Shown: positions 16,636-25,633, counted from the stretch's first letter. The stretch: 64,000 bases of DNA from Mesotoga sp. BH458_6_3_2_1 (GCF_003664995.1 NZ_JFHL01000015.1:1-64000); one strand, 5' to 3'. The notes: generated by a model from the sequence alone, not told the origin. Numbers and translations: made by a program.

Positions 16636-18080
16636 ATCCCGTATGGTTAATAGCAATACCCCTCGCGCTAGCCTTTGTGAGCGCCTTCTGGAGAAGTGTC
16701 TCCGGTTGGGCTCTTCTTGTAGCCGCCTTCTTCAACGCCTTCGCCGGAGTCTTCGGGGTAATGTTCCTCACTGCTACAAGCTTCTCTATTGGCGGGTGGA
16801 AGGCTCCATATGGTATCAACTTGCTCGTTAACGACGCTACGAAGCTTTTACTTCCCGTCGCAAATATACTCTTTCTCTTTGCAGTGTTGAGTTACCTACG
16901 AAAATGGGAAGAGACTAAGAAGTACTCGGTGGTTTTCTTGGTAGCTCTTGCCTCATTGAACGGGATCCTTTTGACCAACGATCTCTTCAACCTCTTCGTT
17001 TTCCTCGAGATCGCCGGAATCTCCGCCTATCTTCTGGCATCTACTGGAGAAGGCAGCGGTTCAAAGGTTGCATCTTTCAAGTATCTGATGATAGGATCGG
17101 TAGGATCGCTGCTGTATCTTCTTGGGGTCGCTGTTCTTTACGGGGCGGCTGGCACTCTAAACATTTCCGAACTTGCTGCCAGGATATCTTCCGGTCAGAT
17201 CAGCGGCGATGTCACGTTAGTTTCTTCACTTCTTATTGTTGCGGGTCTCGGTGTTGAATCGAAATTGCTTCCCTTTAATGGTTGGGTTCCCGACGTTCTG
17301 ACGAAATCGTCGCGTATTGCTACGCTGGTTCTAGCGTCGGTCTATCCGCTCGCAATGGTGAATGCCTTTTCAAAGGTCTTACTCGCCGTAGGAGACGATC
17401 GCGTGATGAGTCTCGTCGTTCTTCTTGGGACGGCAACTGTCCTTGTAGGCGAGGTCCTTGCTTTCAGTCAGAAGTCGTTGAGAAGAACGCTTGCCTATTC
17501 AAGCATCGCTCAGTCGGGCCTGGCGATCTTTCTTGTCGGGATCGGGAGCGTTGAGGCTATTACGGGATCGATAATGCTTCTCATAAACAACGCTCTTTCG
17601 AAATTTATGCTCTTCTCCGTTGACGACAAGGTTATCGATGAAGTTGGTCGAGACGATAGAGATACTCTTAACGGGTTCGGCCGAAAGTCACCGATAGTCG
17701 GAGTAATATTTGTTGTCTCCGCGTTTTCTATCGCAGGTATGCCTCTCTTCTTCGGATTTAGGGGAAAGCTCAACGCGATATCGGCAAGCTTCGAAACCTC
17801 GATGGCCGTTCCTATAATAATTCTCATTGCAGCGGCCATCGAAGTTACATATTACGTCAGGTGGATCTTCACCTTCTTCAAGCCGGTCGGAACAGCTCAG
17901 ACGCCTGAGAAGAGAATGGTCCCATCGGTGGAGTTCCTTGCCTTCGGGCTTGTGCTAAGTACGGTCATAGTCTTCCTCGGGGTAAGCTCGGGGGAGGCCT
18001 TCATGATGTTTGAGAGAGCCGCGGATTCTCTTGTAAATGGCATTTTGGCAATTGGAAAGGCCATTCTGGGAGGGATGTAG
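16632..18080 (+). CDS. mrpD: MrpD / NuoN-like ion-translocating subunit
   Basis: A 482-residue polytopic protein of the proton-conducting transporter family (NuoL/M/N, MrpA/D). FVFLEIAGISAYLL carries the helix-5 glutamate, and VESKLLPFNGWVPDVLTKS carries the lysine-bearing helix-7 region followed by the loop typical of this family. Related to the antiporter-like subunit H of Mbh/Mbx. Followed immediately by a second member of the family. Confidence 0.9.
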   Translation: MNPVWLIAIPLALAFVSAFWRSVSGWALLVAAFFNAFAGVFGVMFLTATSFSIGGWKAPYGINLLVNDATKLLLPVANILFLFAVLSYLRKWEETKKYSVVFLVALASLNGILLTNDLFNLFVFLEIAGISAYLLASTGEGSGSKVASFKYLMIGSVGSLLYLLGVAVLYGAAGTLNISELAARISSGQISGDVTLVSSLLIVAGLGVESKLLPFNGWVPDVLTKSSRIATLVLASVYPLAMVNAFSKVLLAVGDDRVMSLVVLLGTATVLVGEVLAFSQKSLRRTLAYSSIAQSGLAIFLVGIGSVEAITGSIMLLINNALSKFMLFSVDDKVIDEVGRDDRDTLNGFGRKSPIVGVIFVVSAFSIAGMPLFFGFRGKLNAISASFETSMAVPIIILIAAAIEVTYYVRWIFTFFKPVGTAQTPEKRMVPSVEFLAFGLVLSTVIVFLGVSSGEAFMMFERAADSLVNGILAIGKAILGGM

Positions 18081-19913
18081 ATGAATATACTCTTTTTGAT
18101 AGCGGCATCTCTCTTTGCCGCTCCGTTGTTCTTTCTGGTTTCAAAACTGAAGAAGAACGCGGCCTATGTTGCGTACGCCGCGTTCCAGATATTCATCTTT
18201 GTCTATGTGTTTTTCTGGGGAGGAAGGGGAGTTTCATATGAAGTGGTCGGGATAACGGGCAGACTCAACTTCAACTTCTCTATGACCCCCGTTAACTGGT
18301 TTTTCGCTTCGATAGTGATGCTAATAGTATCCACGACTGCGGTCTTCATGCTTCCTCTAAAGAAGAGTTCCGTCAAGGTCTTTCTGCTTAGTCTTGTAAC
18401 TGCGGGAGCGATCGGAGCGGTCTTCTCGGCCGATTTCCTTACTTTGATGATCTTCTGGGAGATTTCCACATGGGCCTCGCTGATTCTCATAATTCAAGAC
18501 AAGGAAAAGTCGACTGGAGAGGCGATAAAGTATGCCGCTATCGCAGCGGTGGGAAGTTATTCAATGTTGTTCGCGATCTTCTACATGGACAGCAGGCTGG
18601 GGACTGTCGAGTTCTCCAGTGTGGCTTTGAAGATCGAGAGCCAACCGATCGGAGTTCAGCTCACGATTTTCACGGCCTTGGCAATAATGGTCCTTGCAAA
18701 GATGGGAACCTTCCCTCTTCATACCTGGCTTAGGGGTTCTCATTCTTCTGCACCAGACGAATTCAGCCCCATTCTTTCCGGAGGACTCACAAAACTCGGT
18801 GGTTTTCTACTCTTAACAATGACGATTGCTCTTCCTTCCTTTAAGGTTTTCGGCACTCTTCCTATATTCAATGGCGTTCCGATCGTAAATTATGGATTTG
18901 CCCTCCTTGGTGGCATCTCGATAGTCGTGGGAACGGTTATGGCTATACGAATGGAAGACGCCAAAGAACTTATCGCCTTTTCGACTGTGAGCAATTCAGG
19001 CTATATAGTGCTGGCCCTCTCCATTGGTGGAACCTACGCAACTGCCGGCGGGATGATGCACATTCTCAACCACGCAATGGCATCTGCCGCCATGTTCATG
19101 GCGATAGCTGCGGTAGCCTACAGGACAAGGACTACGAAAATGCACGAGATGGGAGGACTCATAGTTAAGATGCCCGTCACCTTCGCCGTTTATCTCGTTG
19201 CGATTATTTCGGTAGCTGGAATTCCCCCGACAAGCGGATTCGTATCAAAGTGGTTGATCTATCAGCAGCTAGTGCAGAACGGTTTGCCGTTTCTGGCCTT
19301 TGCCGCTTTCTTTGGAAGCATAGGGTCATTCATGTATGTCTTCAAACCTCTAGCGGGGATTTTCCTGGGACAGCTGAAGCCCGAACATGGAAAAGTCAAA
19401 GAAGCTCCATTAATTATGCTTGTTCCGATGGCCTTTCTTACACTTCTTACTGTTTTCTGGGGAGTCTTCCCGAGCAACGCCATCAGATCGATCAACAGGA
19501 TCACGGAATCGATTGGCGGAGGAACTGTCGACGTGACTTTCTCGAGAATCGTCGCGCTAACTGGGGAATGGGATTCAGTATTGGTCACCACTGTCTTCGC
19601 GATAGGCTTCGTGATATCGTTGTTGATCTTCATGCGCGCAAAGAAGGCCAGACAGGTAGATCTTCTAGACAATTACACGGGCGGGGATTTTCTATACACC
19701 GCAGAGCTTTATCACTTTTCATACAGGATGTACAGACCGTTCGACAGGTTATTCGAAAAGTGGCCTTCGATGGAAAACTGGCTTTTATCGTCTTCTGAAA
19801 AGATTAAGGAGCTTGGAGCCCTGTTCAAGGCAGTCTTCTTCAACCGGAATCCTCAGGTATACATTGCTTTGACTGTTATCGTGCTTCTTGGCGCCTTCTG
19901 GTGGTTGAGGTGA
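18081..19913 (+). CDS. Second NuoL/MrpA-like ion-translocating subunit
   Basis: A 610-residue polytopic protein of the same family as the previous gene. LMIFWEISTWASLILI has the helix-5 Glu, and LAKMGTFPLHTWLRGSH the helix-7 Lys and histidine loop. About 90 extra C-terminal residues include an amphipathic segment and a final helix (VYIALTVIVLLGAFWWL), reminiscent of the lateral helix of NuoL. Two antiporter-like subunits in tandem are a feature of Mbx-type rather than simple Mbh complexes. Confidence 0.88.
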   Translation: MNILFLIAASLFAAPLFFLVSKLKKNAAYVAYAAFQIFIFVYVFFWGGRGVSYEVVGITGRLNFNFSMTPVNWFFASIVMLIVSTTAVFMLPLKKSSVKVFLLSLVTAGAIGAVFSADFLTLMIFWEISTWASLILIIQDKEKSTGEAIKYAAIAAVGSYSMLFAIFYMDSRLGTVEFSSVALKIESQPIGVQLTIFTALAIMVLAKMGTFPLHTWLRGSHSSAPDEFSPILSGGLTKLGGFLLLTMTIALPSFKVFGTLPIFNGVPIVNYGFALLGGISIVVGTVMAIRMEDAKELIAFSTVSNSGYIVLALSIGGTYATAGGMMHILNHAMASAAMFMAIAAVAYRTRTTKMHEMGGLIVKMPVTFAVYLVAIISVAGIPPTSGFVSKWLIYQQLVQNGLPFLAFAAFFGSIGSFMYVFKPLAGIFLGQLKPEHGKVKEAPLIMLVPMAFLTLLTVFWGVFPSNAIRSINRITESIGGGTVDVTFSRIVALTGEWDSVLVTTVFAIGFVISLLIFMRAKKARQVDLLDNYTGGDFLYTAELYHFSYRMYRPFDRLFEKWPSMENWLLSSSEKIKELGALFKAVFFNRNPQVYIALTVIVLLGAFWWLR

Positions 19914-19917
19914 TGAC

Positions 19918-20826
19918 ATGCTTATGAATATCGTAATCACAATACTTTCGGGGATCGCGCTTCTAGTAGTCGCGTTTGTATATACCGTAACCCTTGAAGG
20001 AATTGCAAGAAAGATAGAAGCAAGAATTCAGAGGAGATACGGCCCACCTTTCTGGCAGAACTTCATAGATATCTTCAAATCGCTGACGAAGCACTCGATT
20101 TCCCACGGCTTCATCTTCGACTTTGGAATACTCATGGCTTTGGGGGGGACAATTGCGACGGTTTTCTTCATCCCGGCAGGCAGTCTCGCCGTCTTTCCGG
20201 GAATCGACAACGTCTTTGTAGTGATCTATCTTCTGGCAATTGGTCTTCTTGGAATGGCGATGTCTGCCGTGGGGTCTGGAAATCCAAACGCTTCCATAGG
20301 GATCGGAAGGGCACTGGCCCAGATGCTCGGATATGAGCTTCCCTTCATGATAGTCATCCTCGGTGTCTTCTTCCACCATGGAACTTCATCTCTATCCGAT
20401 TTGGTAAGCATTCAGATAGCGCAGGGCGCTTACAACGTTTGGTTAATGCCAATTGGTGGAGTAGTTGCCTTCATTTCTCTGATAGGGATGCTTGGAAAGA
20501 AGCCCTTTGACACGTTTATTGCACCGGCCGAGATAGCTTCCGGTCCACTTGTGGAGTACAGCGGAAAGTATCTCGGTATGCTGATGATTCAGCACGCATT
20601 CGCGACATTCATTGAGATCGGATTGTTTGTGAATCTCTTCCTCGGAGGCGGTAGGACTTTATGGGAATTCCTCTTGAAGTTCCTTATAGTGTACTTCTCA
20701 ATAGTGATCATCTCCGCCACTATTCCAAGATTCAGGGTCGAGCAGGCGATCAAATTCTACTGGAAATGGCCGCTCATTCTCTCCTTCGTTCAAGTAATCA
20801 TAGTGGTCTTTGTGATGGGGAGGTGA
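19918..20826 (+). CDS. NuoH-like membrane subunit of the respiratory complex
   Basis: A 302-residue polytopic protein homologous to NuoH/MbhM, which links the membrane arm to the hydrophilic module. Recognisable parts are GIARKIEARIQRRYGPPFWQN at the start of the cytosolic loop, GSGNPNASIGIGRALAQMLGYELPF, and KKPFDTFIAPAEIASGPLVEYSG with the conserved acidic residues. In complex I this subunit forms part of the quinone chamber; in Mbh/Mbx-type enzymes no quinone is used. Confidence 0.9.
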   Translation: MLMNIVITILSGIALLVVAFVYTVTLEGIARKIEARIQRRYGPPFWQNFIDIFKSLTKHSISHGFIFDFGILMALGGTIATVFFIPAGSLAVFPGIDNVFVVIYLLAIGLLGMAMSAVGSGNPNASIGIGRALAQMLGYELPFMIVILGVFFHHGTSSLSDLVSIQIAQGAYNVWLMPIGGVVAFISLIGMLGKKPFDTFIAPAEIASGPLVEYSGKYLGMLMIQHAFATFIEIGLFVNLFLGGGRTLWEFLLKFLIVYFSIVIISATIPRFRVEQAIKFYWKWPLILSFVQVIIVVFVMGR

Positions 20827-20830
20827 CGGC

Positions 20831-21370
20831 ATGAGCGAAGAACGCAAATCATGGGAAAAAGTGGCAAATATGCTCAGATCGCGCTCGCTCTGGATGCTTT
20901 ATTACTGTACCGGATGTGGAGCTATAGAGCTGCCTCCAACGATGACTTCGCGCTTCGATATGGAGCGTCTCGGTATTGGGCCTATGGCAACTCCTAGGCA
21001 GGCCGACATTCTGTTAATCACCGGATACCTAAGTACTAAGACTCTCAGGAGAGTCATTTATTCGTACGAACAGATGCAGTCGCCGAAGTATATAGTCGGC
21101 TTTGGTTCTTGCACGTTGAATGGGGGAATATATTACGACTCTTACGCAACGATAAACAAACTGGATCTCTATGTGCCGGTGGATCTTTATCTGGCGGGTT
21201 GTATGCCACGCCCGGAGGCTATAGTAAGCGGATTCACCGCGCTGATGAGCAAGATTGACAAAGGAGAGGCCAACGGTTGGAAAGAGTATCAGGAGAAGAA
21301 CGATTGGTACAAGAGGAATCAGATAGAGGCTCTCGGGGAGGTGTATGTACACGATGAATTCCATGAATGA
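20831..21370 (+). CDS. NuoB-like [4Fe-4S] subunit
   Basis: A 179-residue subunit that holds the terminal cluster near the active site. The four ligands are visible: the CTGCGAIE pair (CxxC), the Cys of GFGSCTLNGG, and the Cys of GCMPRPEA. The CxxC arrangement is that of Mbh/Mbx-type J subunits rather than the CC pair of complex I. Likely couples the NuoI-like ferredoxin module to the NuoD-like active-site subunit. Confidence 0.9.
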   Translation: MSEERKSWEKVANMLRSRSLWMLYYCTGCGAIELPPTMTSRFDMERLGIGPMATPRQADILLITGYLSTKTLRRVIYSYEQMQSPKYIVGFGSCTLNGGIYYDSYATINKLDLYVPVDLYLAGCMPRPEAIVSGFTALMSKIDKGEANGWKEYQEKNDWYKRNQIEALGEVYVHDEFHE

Positions 21371-21869
21371 GATACTGGGAGAAGTTAAGACTATTGCCGG
21401 AGAATTATCGGTTAAGGAAGTAACTGCCCGAGAGTCAATCATATCCGTTGAAGCTTCGAGGTTGAATGCGGTTCTTGAGCTCTTAAAGAGAAGAGGCTTC
21501 TCTCATCTCTCACTAATAACCGGCGTCGACAGGATAAAAGACGGTATTTTCGAGGTGTTCTACACCCTCTTCAGATGGGAGACAGGAGAGACTCTGTTGG
21601 TGAAGAGCTCGATTAGTAGAGATGAACCCGTCATTAGTACCGTGATGCACCTTTGGCCTACTGCAAGGTTTTATGAAAGGGACGTTCACGAGTTCTTCGG
21701 TATAGTGTTCGATGGTAACCCCGACCTTAAACCACTCATACTCGAAAACTGGAAGGAAATGCCGCCGATGAGAAAGGACTTCGATCCGCAGAAATACTCA
21801 AACGAGCACTTCCCGGACAGGCACTACGAAGCCCAGTTTCTGGCAGAAGGGGGCGATGAAAATGAGTAA
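21345..21869 (+). CDS. NuoC-like 30-kDa subunit
   Basis: A 174-residue subunit homologous to NuoC/MbhK. The late segment LWPTARFYERDVHEFFGIVF followed by PLILENWKEMPPMRKDF is the family signature. It overlaps the NuoB-like gene by 26 bases and the NuoD-like gene by 14 bases. A structural subunit of the hydrophilic module with no cofactor of its own. Confidence 0.88.
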   Translation: MYTMNSMNEILGEVKTIAGELSVKEVTARESIISVEASRLNAVLELLKRRGFSHLSLITGVDRIKDGIFEVFYTLFRWETGETLLVKSSISRDEPVISTVMHLWPTARFYERDVHEFFGIVFDGNPDLKPLILENWKEMPPMRKDFDPQKYSNEHFPDRHYEAQFLAEGGDENE

Positions 21870-22968
21870 GGAAGTCAAGCTCTTCTTGGGCCCTAACCAC
21901 CCCGGGATGCACGGCAATTCAAGCGTTCACCTTTACGTAGAGGGGGACACCGTCGTCAGATCTAGACTTGTTCCTGGCTTCCTTCACAGGGGCTTCGAGA
22001 AATTGATGGAGAGAAGAGGCTGGATGCAAAACCTGGCCCTGATCCCTCGAATTTGCGTGCCCGAACCGGACATTAACGAAATGGTTTATGCGATGGCAGT
22101 CGAGGCGCTCACCGGGACGGAAGTGCCAGAAAGAGCTCACTGGATTAGGATGATAATTCTCGAGCTGGCGAGAATCGCTTCCCATCTCATGGCTTTAGGT
22201 GGAGTCGGTGGATCTACCGGTCTCTACACAATTTCACACTGGACGCTTGCTGACAGGGACAGGATTCTCGATATCTTCGAGAAGATTACCGGCGCAAGGA
22301 TCTATCACATGTATATCGTTCCTGGAGGCGTAAGAAAGGATCTGCCCGAAGGAATCGAGTCTGAGATAGTTGAATTCCTGGATTATATAGAAAGCAGGAA
22401 CGATGAATTTGAGAACTTACTGCTGAAAAACAGGATAATCAGAACGAGGACAGAGGGTCTCGCGCTTCTAACTAGAGAAGAAGCGCTGGAAATAGGTGTA
22501 ACCGGAGTGGGACTGAGAGCTACAGGTTTGCCCTACGACATAAGAAAGATCGATCCATATGCGAGGTATGACAGTGTGGTCTTCGACATTCCCACCGCAA
22601 CTGAAGGTGACGCCTTTGCCAGATTCACCTTGAAATACTATGAGATGATGCAGAGTATCAGGATACTGAGACAGGTACTTGAGAAAATGCCAGCGGGACC
22701 TGTAAACGCAAAGATCTCATCTGGCAGCGCGCTCAGATGGAGGGTGCCGGAGGGGACCGTCTATACTCACATAGAGTCATCCAGAGGCGAGTACGGATAC
22801 TTCGTTGTCTCAGATGGAGGGGAAAGACCTTACAGGATAAACGTCAGAGGGGCTTCCTTTCCTCAGGGTTTGTATGGTGTGGAGAAACTGCTAGCAGGTA
22901 CAAGAATAGAAGATGTCGCTCTCTGGCTAACCACTATGGACTTCTGCCCGCCAGAGATCGACAGATAG
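21856..22968 (+). CDS. NuoD-like large subunit lacking half of the NiFe cysteines
   Basis: A 370-residue homologue of NuoD and of [NiFe]-hydrogenase large subunits (LGPNHPGMHG, PGFLHRGFEKLMERR). A hydrogenase needs two CxxC pairs for NiFe. Here only one Cys of each pair remains: C67 in RICVPEPD and C364 in MDFCPPEIDR. This excludes a normal NiFe site and matches Mbx/Mbs-type complexes, which keep two of the four cysteines. The substrate of the active site is therefore open: polysulfide, a direct electron relay, or another acceptor. Confidence 0.88.
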   Translation: MKMSKEVKLFLGPNHPGMHGNSSVHLYVEGDTVVRSRLVPGFLHRGFEKLMERRGWMQNLALIPRICVPEPDINEMVYAMAVEALTGTEVPERAHWIRMIILELARIASHLMALGGVGGSTGLYTISHWTLADRDRILDIFEKITGARIYHMYIVPGGVRKDLPEGIESEIVEFLDYIESRNDEFENLLLKNRIIRTRTEGLALLTREEALEIGVTGVGLRATGLPYDIRKIDPYARYDSVVFDIPTATEGDAFARFTLKYYEMMQSIRILRQVLEKMPAGPVNAKISSGSALRWRVPEGTVYTHIESSRGEYGYFVVSDGGERPYRINVRGASFPQGLYGVEKLLAGTRIEDVALWLTTMDFCPPEIDR

Positions 22969-22980
22969 GGGGCTGGTAAC

Positions 22981-24810
22981 GTGAGCGTATATGATGGTTT
23001 CAAGAAGACTTTCTGGGGTCCTACTATAGCCTGGAAGAGACTGTTCACAAAGCCGGTCACTATAAAAGTTCCACAGGTTTATCGCGAAGCAGCAGAAAGA
23101 TACAGGGGGTTCCACGTCAACGACTGGGACAAATGTTCGGGATGTGGAACTTGCGCAAAGATATGTCCCACCGACGCAATCAAGATGGTGGCAGTAGATA
23201 TTACAGTAGATATCGGAAAGAAGGCACAGAGACCGGCTATAGACTATGGAAGATGTTCGTTCTGTGGAATCTGTGTCGACATATGCACTACGGGTTCACT
23301 TAACATGACTAGGGAGTATATTCATATATCCGACGACCCCGATAGTTTTTTCTTTCTACCAGATGAAACTGGCATCCATCACGATACTCCACCAATAGGC
23401 TATTCACGGGATGAAAACTCGGAGCTACTCGATCTGGAAAGGGTAGAAATGGAAGAGCTCCCGGGCGAGGAGAGAGTTCAGTCCTTTGTAGAATTTGTCA
23501 AGGGGTTTTCGAGAGAGCAGGCCATAGCAGAGGCGGCAAGATGTGTGGACTGCGAACTCTGCATAGATGCCTGCCCGGCAAAAATGGATATTCCGAGATA
23601 CATAGAGAGTATCTTCAAGAACGATACAAAAGAGGGCGTCGAATGGATGTATAGGACCAATCCTTTGCCGTCGATTTGTGGGCGCGTCTGTACCCACAAG
23701 TGTGAGACTGTCTGTTCAATAGGCAACAGGGGAGAGCCCGTTGCTATAAGATGGCTGAAGAGATATCTCATGGATCAGGAGAAGACGGAAGACGTTATAA
23801 GATACGCGAAAGAACAAGAGATAATCAAAAAGGGAAGCGGCAGAGTTGCGATAATAGGCGGTGGTCCGGCCGGCCTGTCTGCCGCATACTACCTTTCGCT
23901 TATGGGTTACTCTGTTACAGTTTATGAAAGTAAAGAGCATGCGGGCGGTGTCATGAGGTACGGTATACCACGCTATCGTCTCCCAGATGAAGCACTGGAT
24001 GGAGACATAAAAGTAATAGAAGCCTTGGGTGTGAAGATCGAATGCGGCAAGACAGTTGGCAGGGATATCACTGTAGAACAGCTTCATGAGAAGTTCGATG
24101 CGGTTTTTCTCGGAACGGGGTTCATTAAGGGAAGAAGCACCGGAGTCAAAGGAGCTGACAGCGAAGGGGTTTTGATGGCAATGCCTCTTCTAGAATCTAT
24201 TCGCGATTATCTCAGAGGGGATTCAAGCAAGAAACCGGAGGTGCCGGAAAGCCTCGTCGTGATAGGTGGAGGCAACGTTGCAATGGACGTGGCTCGAAGT
24301 GTTGCCCGTCTACAGAAAATGGAAGGAATGCCGGTAGATGTCAAAGTAACATGCCTCGAATCCTCGGATGAGATGCCAGCCGACCTTGAGGAGATAGTGG
24401 AAGGAAGGGAAGAGGGAATAAAGTACTTTCCCAGTCGGGGCCCGAAGGAGGTTTGTCTAGAGGGCGGCAAAGTCTTCGGATTATCTACCATTGCCTGTAC
24501 AGCAGTCTTTGATAAAGACGGAAGATTCAACCCAAGATTCGATGAAAGCGACGAAAGTATGATCGAAGGAAAAATGATTGTTGAGGCAATAGGTCAGGCG
24601 CCGGACTATGATTATCTTCCGGAATCAATTAGAGAGAAGATACAGTTCATAAGGGGAAGAATACTCGTTAACGAGAAAGGCCAAACTGATCTTCCATGGC
24701 TTTTCGCTGGAGGAGATATCGTGAATGGCCCAGATATCATTCATGGCGTTGCCGACGGTCACAAAGCGGCAGTGGGTATCGACGAGTTCCTTAGTAAAGG
24801 GGTGAAGTAA
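22981..24810 (+). CDS. Fusion of NuoI-like ferredoxin and GltD/NfnB-like FAD-NAD(P)H oxidoreductase
   Basis: A 609-residue fusion. Residues 50-105 are a two-cluster ferredoxin domain (C52-55-58-62 and C92-95-98-102) as in NuoI/MbhN. Residues about 165-265 are the GltD-type iron-sulfur N-domain with C188-191-194-198 and C233-237-241-245. Residues 288 onward are the FAD domain (VAIIGGGPAGLSAAYYL), an inserted nucleotide domain (VVIGGGNVAMDVARSV) and the C-terminal FAD contact LFAGGDIVNGPDIIHGVADG. It would wire a pyridine nucleotide directly to the membrane complex, replacing NuoEFG. GTG start. Related proteins in other Thermotogales are commonly annotated as glutamate synthase small chain, but no large chain is present here. 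Confidence 0.9.
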   Translation: MSVYDGFKKTFWGPTIAWKRLFTKPVTIKVPQVYREAAERYRGFHVNDWDKCSGCGTCAKICPTDAIKMVAVDITVDIGKKAQRPAIDYGRCSFCGICVDICTTGSLNMTREYIHISDDPDSFFFLPDETGIHHDTPPIGYSRDENSELLDLERVEMEELPGEERVQSFVEFVKGFSREQAIAEAARCVDCELCIDACPAKMDIPRYIESIFKNDTKEGVEWMYRTNPLPSICGRVCTHKCETVCSIGNRGEPVAIRWLKRYLMDQEKTEDVIRYAKEQEIIKKGSGRVAIIGGGPAGLSAAYYLSLMGYSVTVYESKEHAGGVMRYGIPRYRLPDEALDGDIKVIEALGVKIECGKTVGRDITVEQLHEKFDAVFLGTGFIKGRSTGVKGADSEGVLMAMPLLESIRDYLRGDSSKKPEVPESLVVIGGGNVAMDVARSVARLQKMEGMPVDVKVTCLESSDEMPADLEEIVEGREEGIKYFPSRGPKEVCLEGGKVFGLSTIACTAVFDKDGRFNPRFDESDESMIEGKMIVEAIGQAPDYDYLPESIREKIQFIRGRILVNEKGQTDLPWLFAGGDIVNGPDIIHGVADGHKAAVGIDEFLSKGVK

Positions 24811-25307
24811 TGAGCGATTTCAAGAGCATTCTGGAGGTAGCACTCAGTTTCGAAAAATCAGGCCGGGAGTTCTATAAAAATAATATGCAGAGGGTCAATC
24901 AAATCGTTGCCAAAAAGACCTTCGAATATCTTATGGAAATGGAAGACTCTCATGTGAAATTCATCGAGGGTATGATCGAAGCTCTTGAAGATAACAAGAA
25001 GGTTGATTTTGCCCTGCAGGAAGAAGCGGATGAGATATTCGTAGAGAGACTGGAATCGCAGGCGCTCTCAGACAACTCTTACAGCAGCGATCTTGCCGAT
25101 CTTTCGATTTTAAGAATGGCCTACCTCATTGAGAGGGATTTTGTTGATTATTACGAAAATGCCTCCAAAAAGGTTGAAGACATGAGTGCAAAGAAACTCA
25201 TGGTAAAGCTAATGAACTGGGAAAAAGGACATGTTTCTCTTGTCAGAAACCTCATGGAAAAGATATACGAAAAGAACGCAATTGATCTTGGATTCTATCC
25301 CTTTTGA
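24810..25307 (+). CDS. Ferritin-like / rubrerythrin-type di-iron protein
   Basis: A 165-residue all-helical protein with two helical pairs. EMEDSH (ExxH) and NWEKGH (ExxH) plus upstream glutamates in SFEKSGREFY and YLIERDFVDYY fit a di-iron four-helix bundle. It has no C-terminal rubredoxin domain. It is the last gene of the Mrp/Mbx operon, and its ATG overlaps the previous stop by one base. Possible roles are peroxide scavenging or iron storage close to the oxygen-sensitive clusters; not shown. Confidence 0.8.
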   Translation: MSDFKSILEVALSFEKSGREFYKNNMQRVNQIVAKKTFEYLMEMEDSHVKFIEGMIEALEDNKKVDFALQEEADEIFVERLESQALSDNSYSSDLADLSILRMAYLIERDFVDYYENASKKVEDMSAKKLMVKLMNWEKGHVSLVRNLMEKIYEKNAIDLGFYPF

Positions 25308-25346
25308 TTAGAGAGCGTTTTTGAGAAGATCAATGAAGAAGCCAGT

Positions 25347-25633
25347 CACCTTCGGTGGCCAGTCAGGCTACGCCTGGCCAGTTCCGCTGCGCGGGCCAAT
25401 TCCCATTGAAAGAAGACGCAACGCCTTTGGCGGGACGCAGTGCACTGAGGAGCATCAGTGGACGCAAGGCTGGCGAAGAGCACGCCAGGTCGCAATGCTG
25501 CCTTTGGCAGGAGGGTTAAGACCCATAGAGCCATTCTCGCCTTTGGCGACGCCAGTTCCGCTTCGCGGGGAAAGAGCCGCTTAACGCTTATAGAACTCGC
25601 TCGGCGCTGAAAAGCCCCGTTGACCGTCAACGG
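25347..25633. repeat. Cluster of nine mini-hairpins, mostly with 3-base loops
   Basis: Hairpins at 25347-25357 (CACC-TTC-GGTG), 25364-25376 (CAGGC-TAC-GCCTG), 25384-25394 (CCGC-TGC-GCGG), 25422-25432 (CGCC-TTT-GGCG), 25443-25460 (CACTGA, 6-base loop), 25498-25510 (CTGCC-TTT-GGCAG), 25537-25549 (TCGCC-TTT-GGCGA), 25558-25568 (CCGC-TTC-GCGG) and 25617-25633 (CCGTTGA-CCG-TCAACGG). Stems are all different while loop length is nearly constant. None has a T-run. Confidence 0.75.

Noticed and set aside
21856-22968. Membrane-bound [NiFe] hydrogenase
   Set aside because: Two of the four NiFe cysteines are missing, so hydrogen chemistry at a normal NiFe site is excluded.
25321-25584. 87-codon ORF in the hairpin cluster, and its antisense partner
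   Set aside because: Both translate the mini-hairpin repeats; composition is repetitive and no ribosome site is present.
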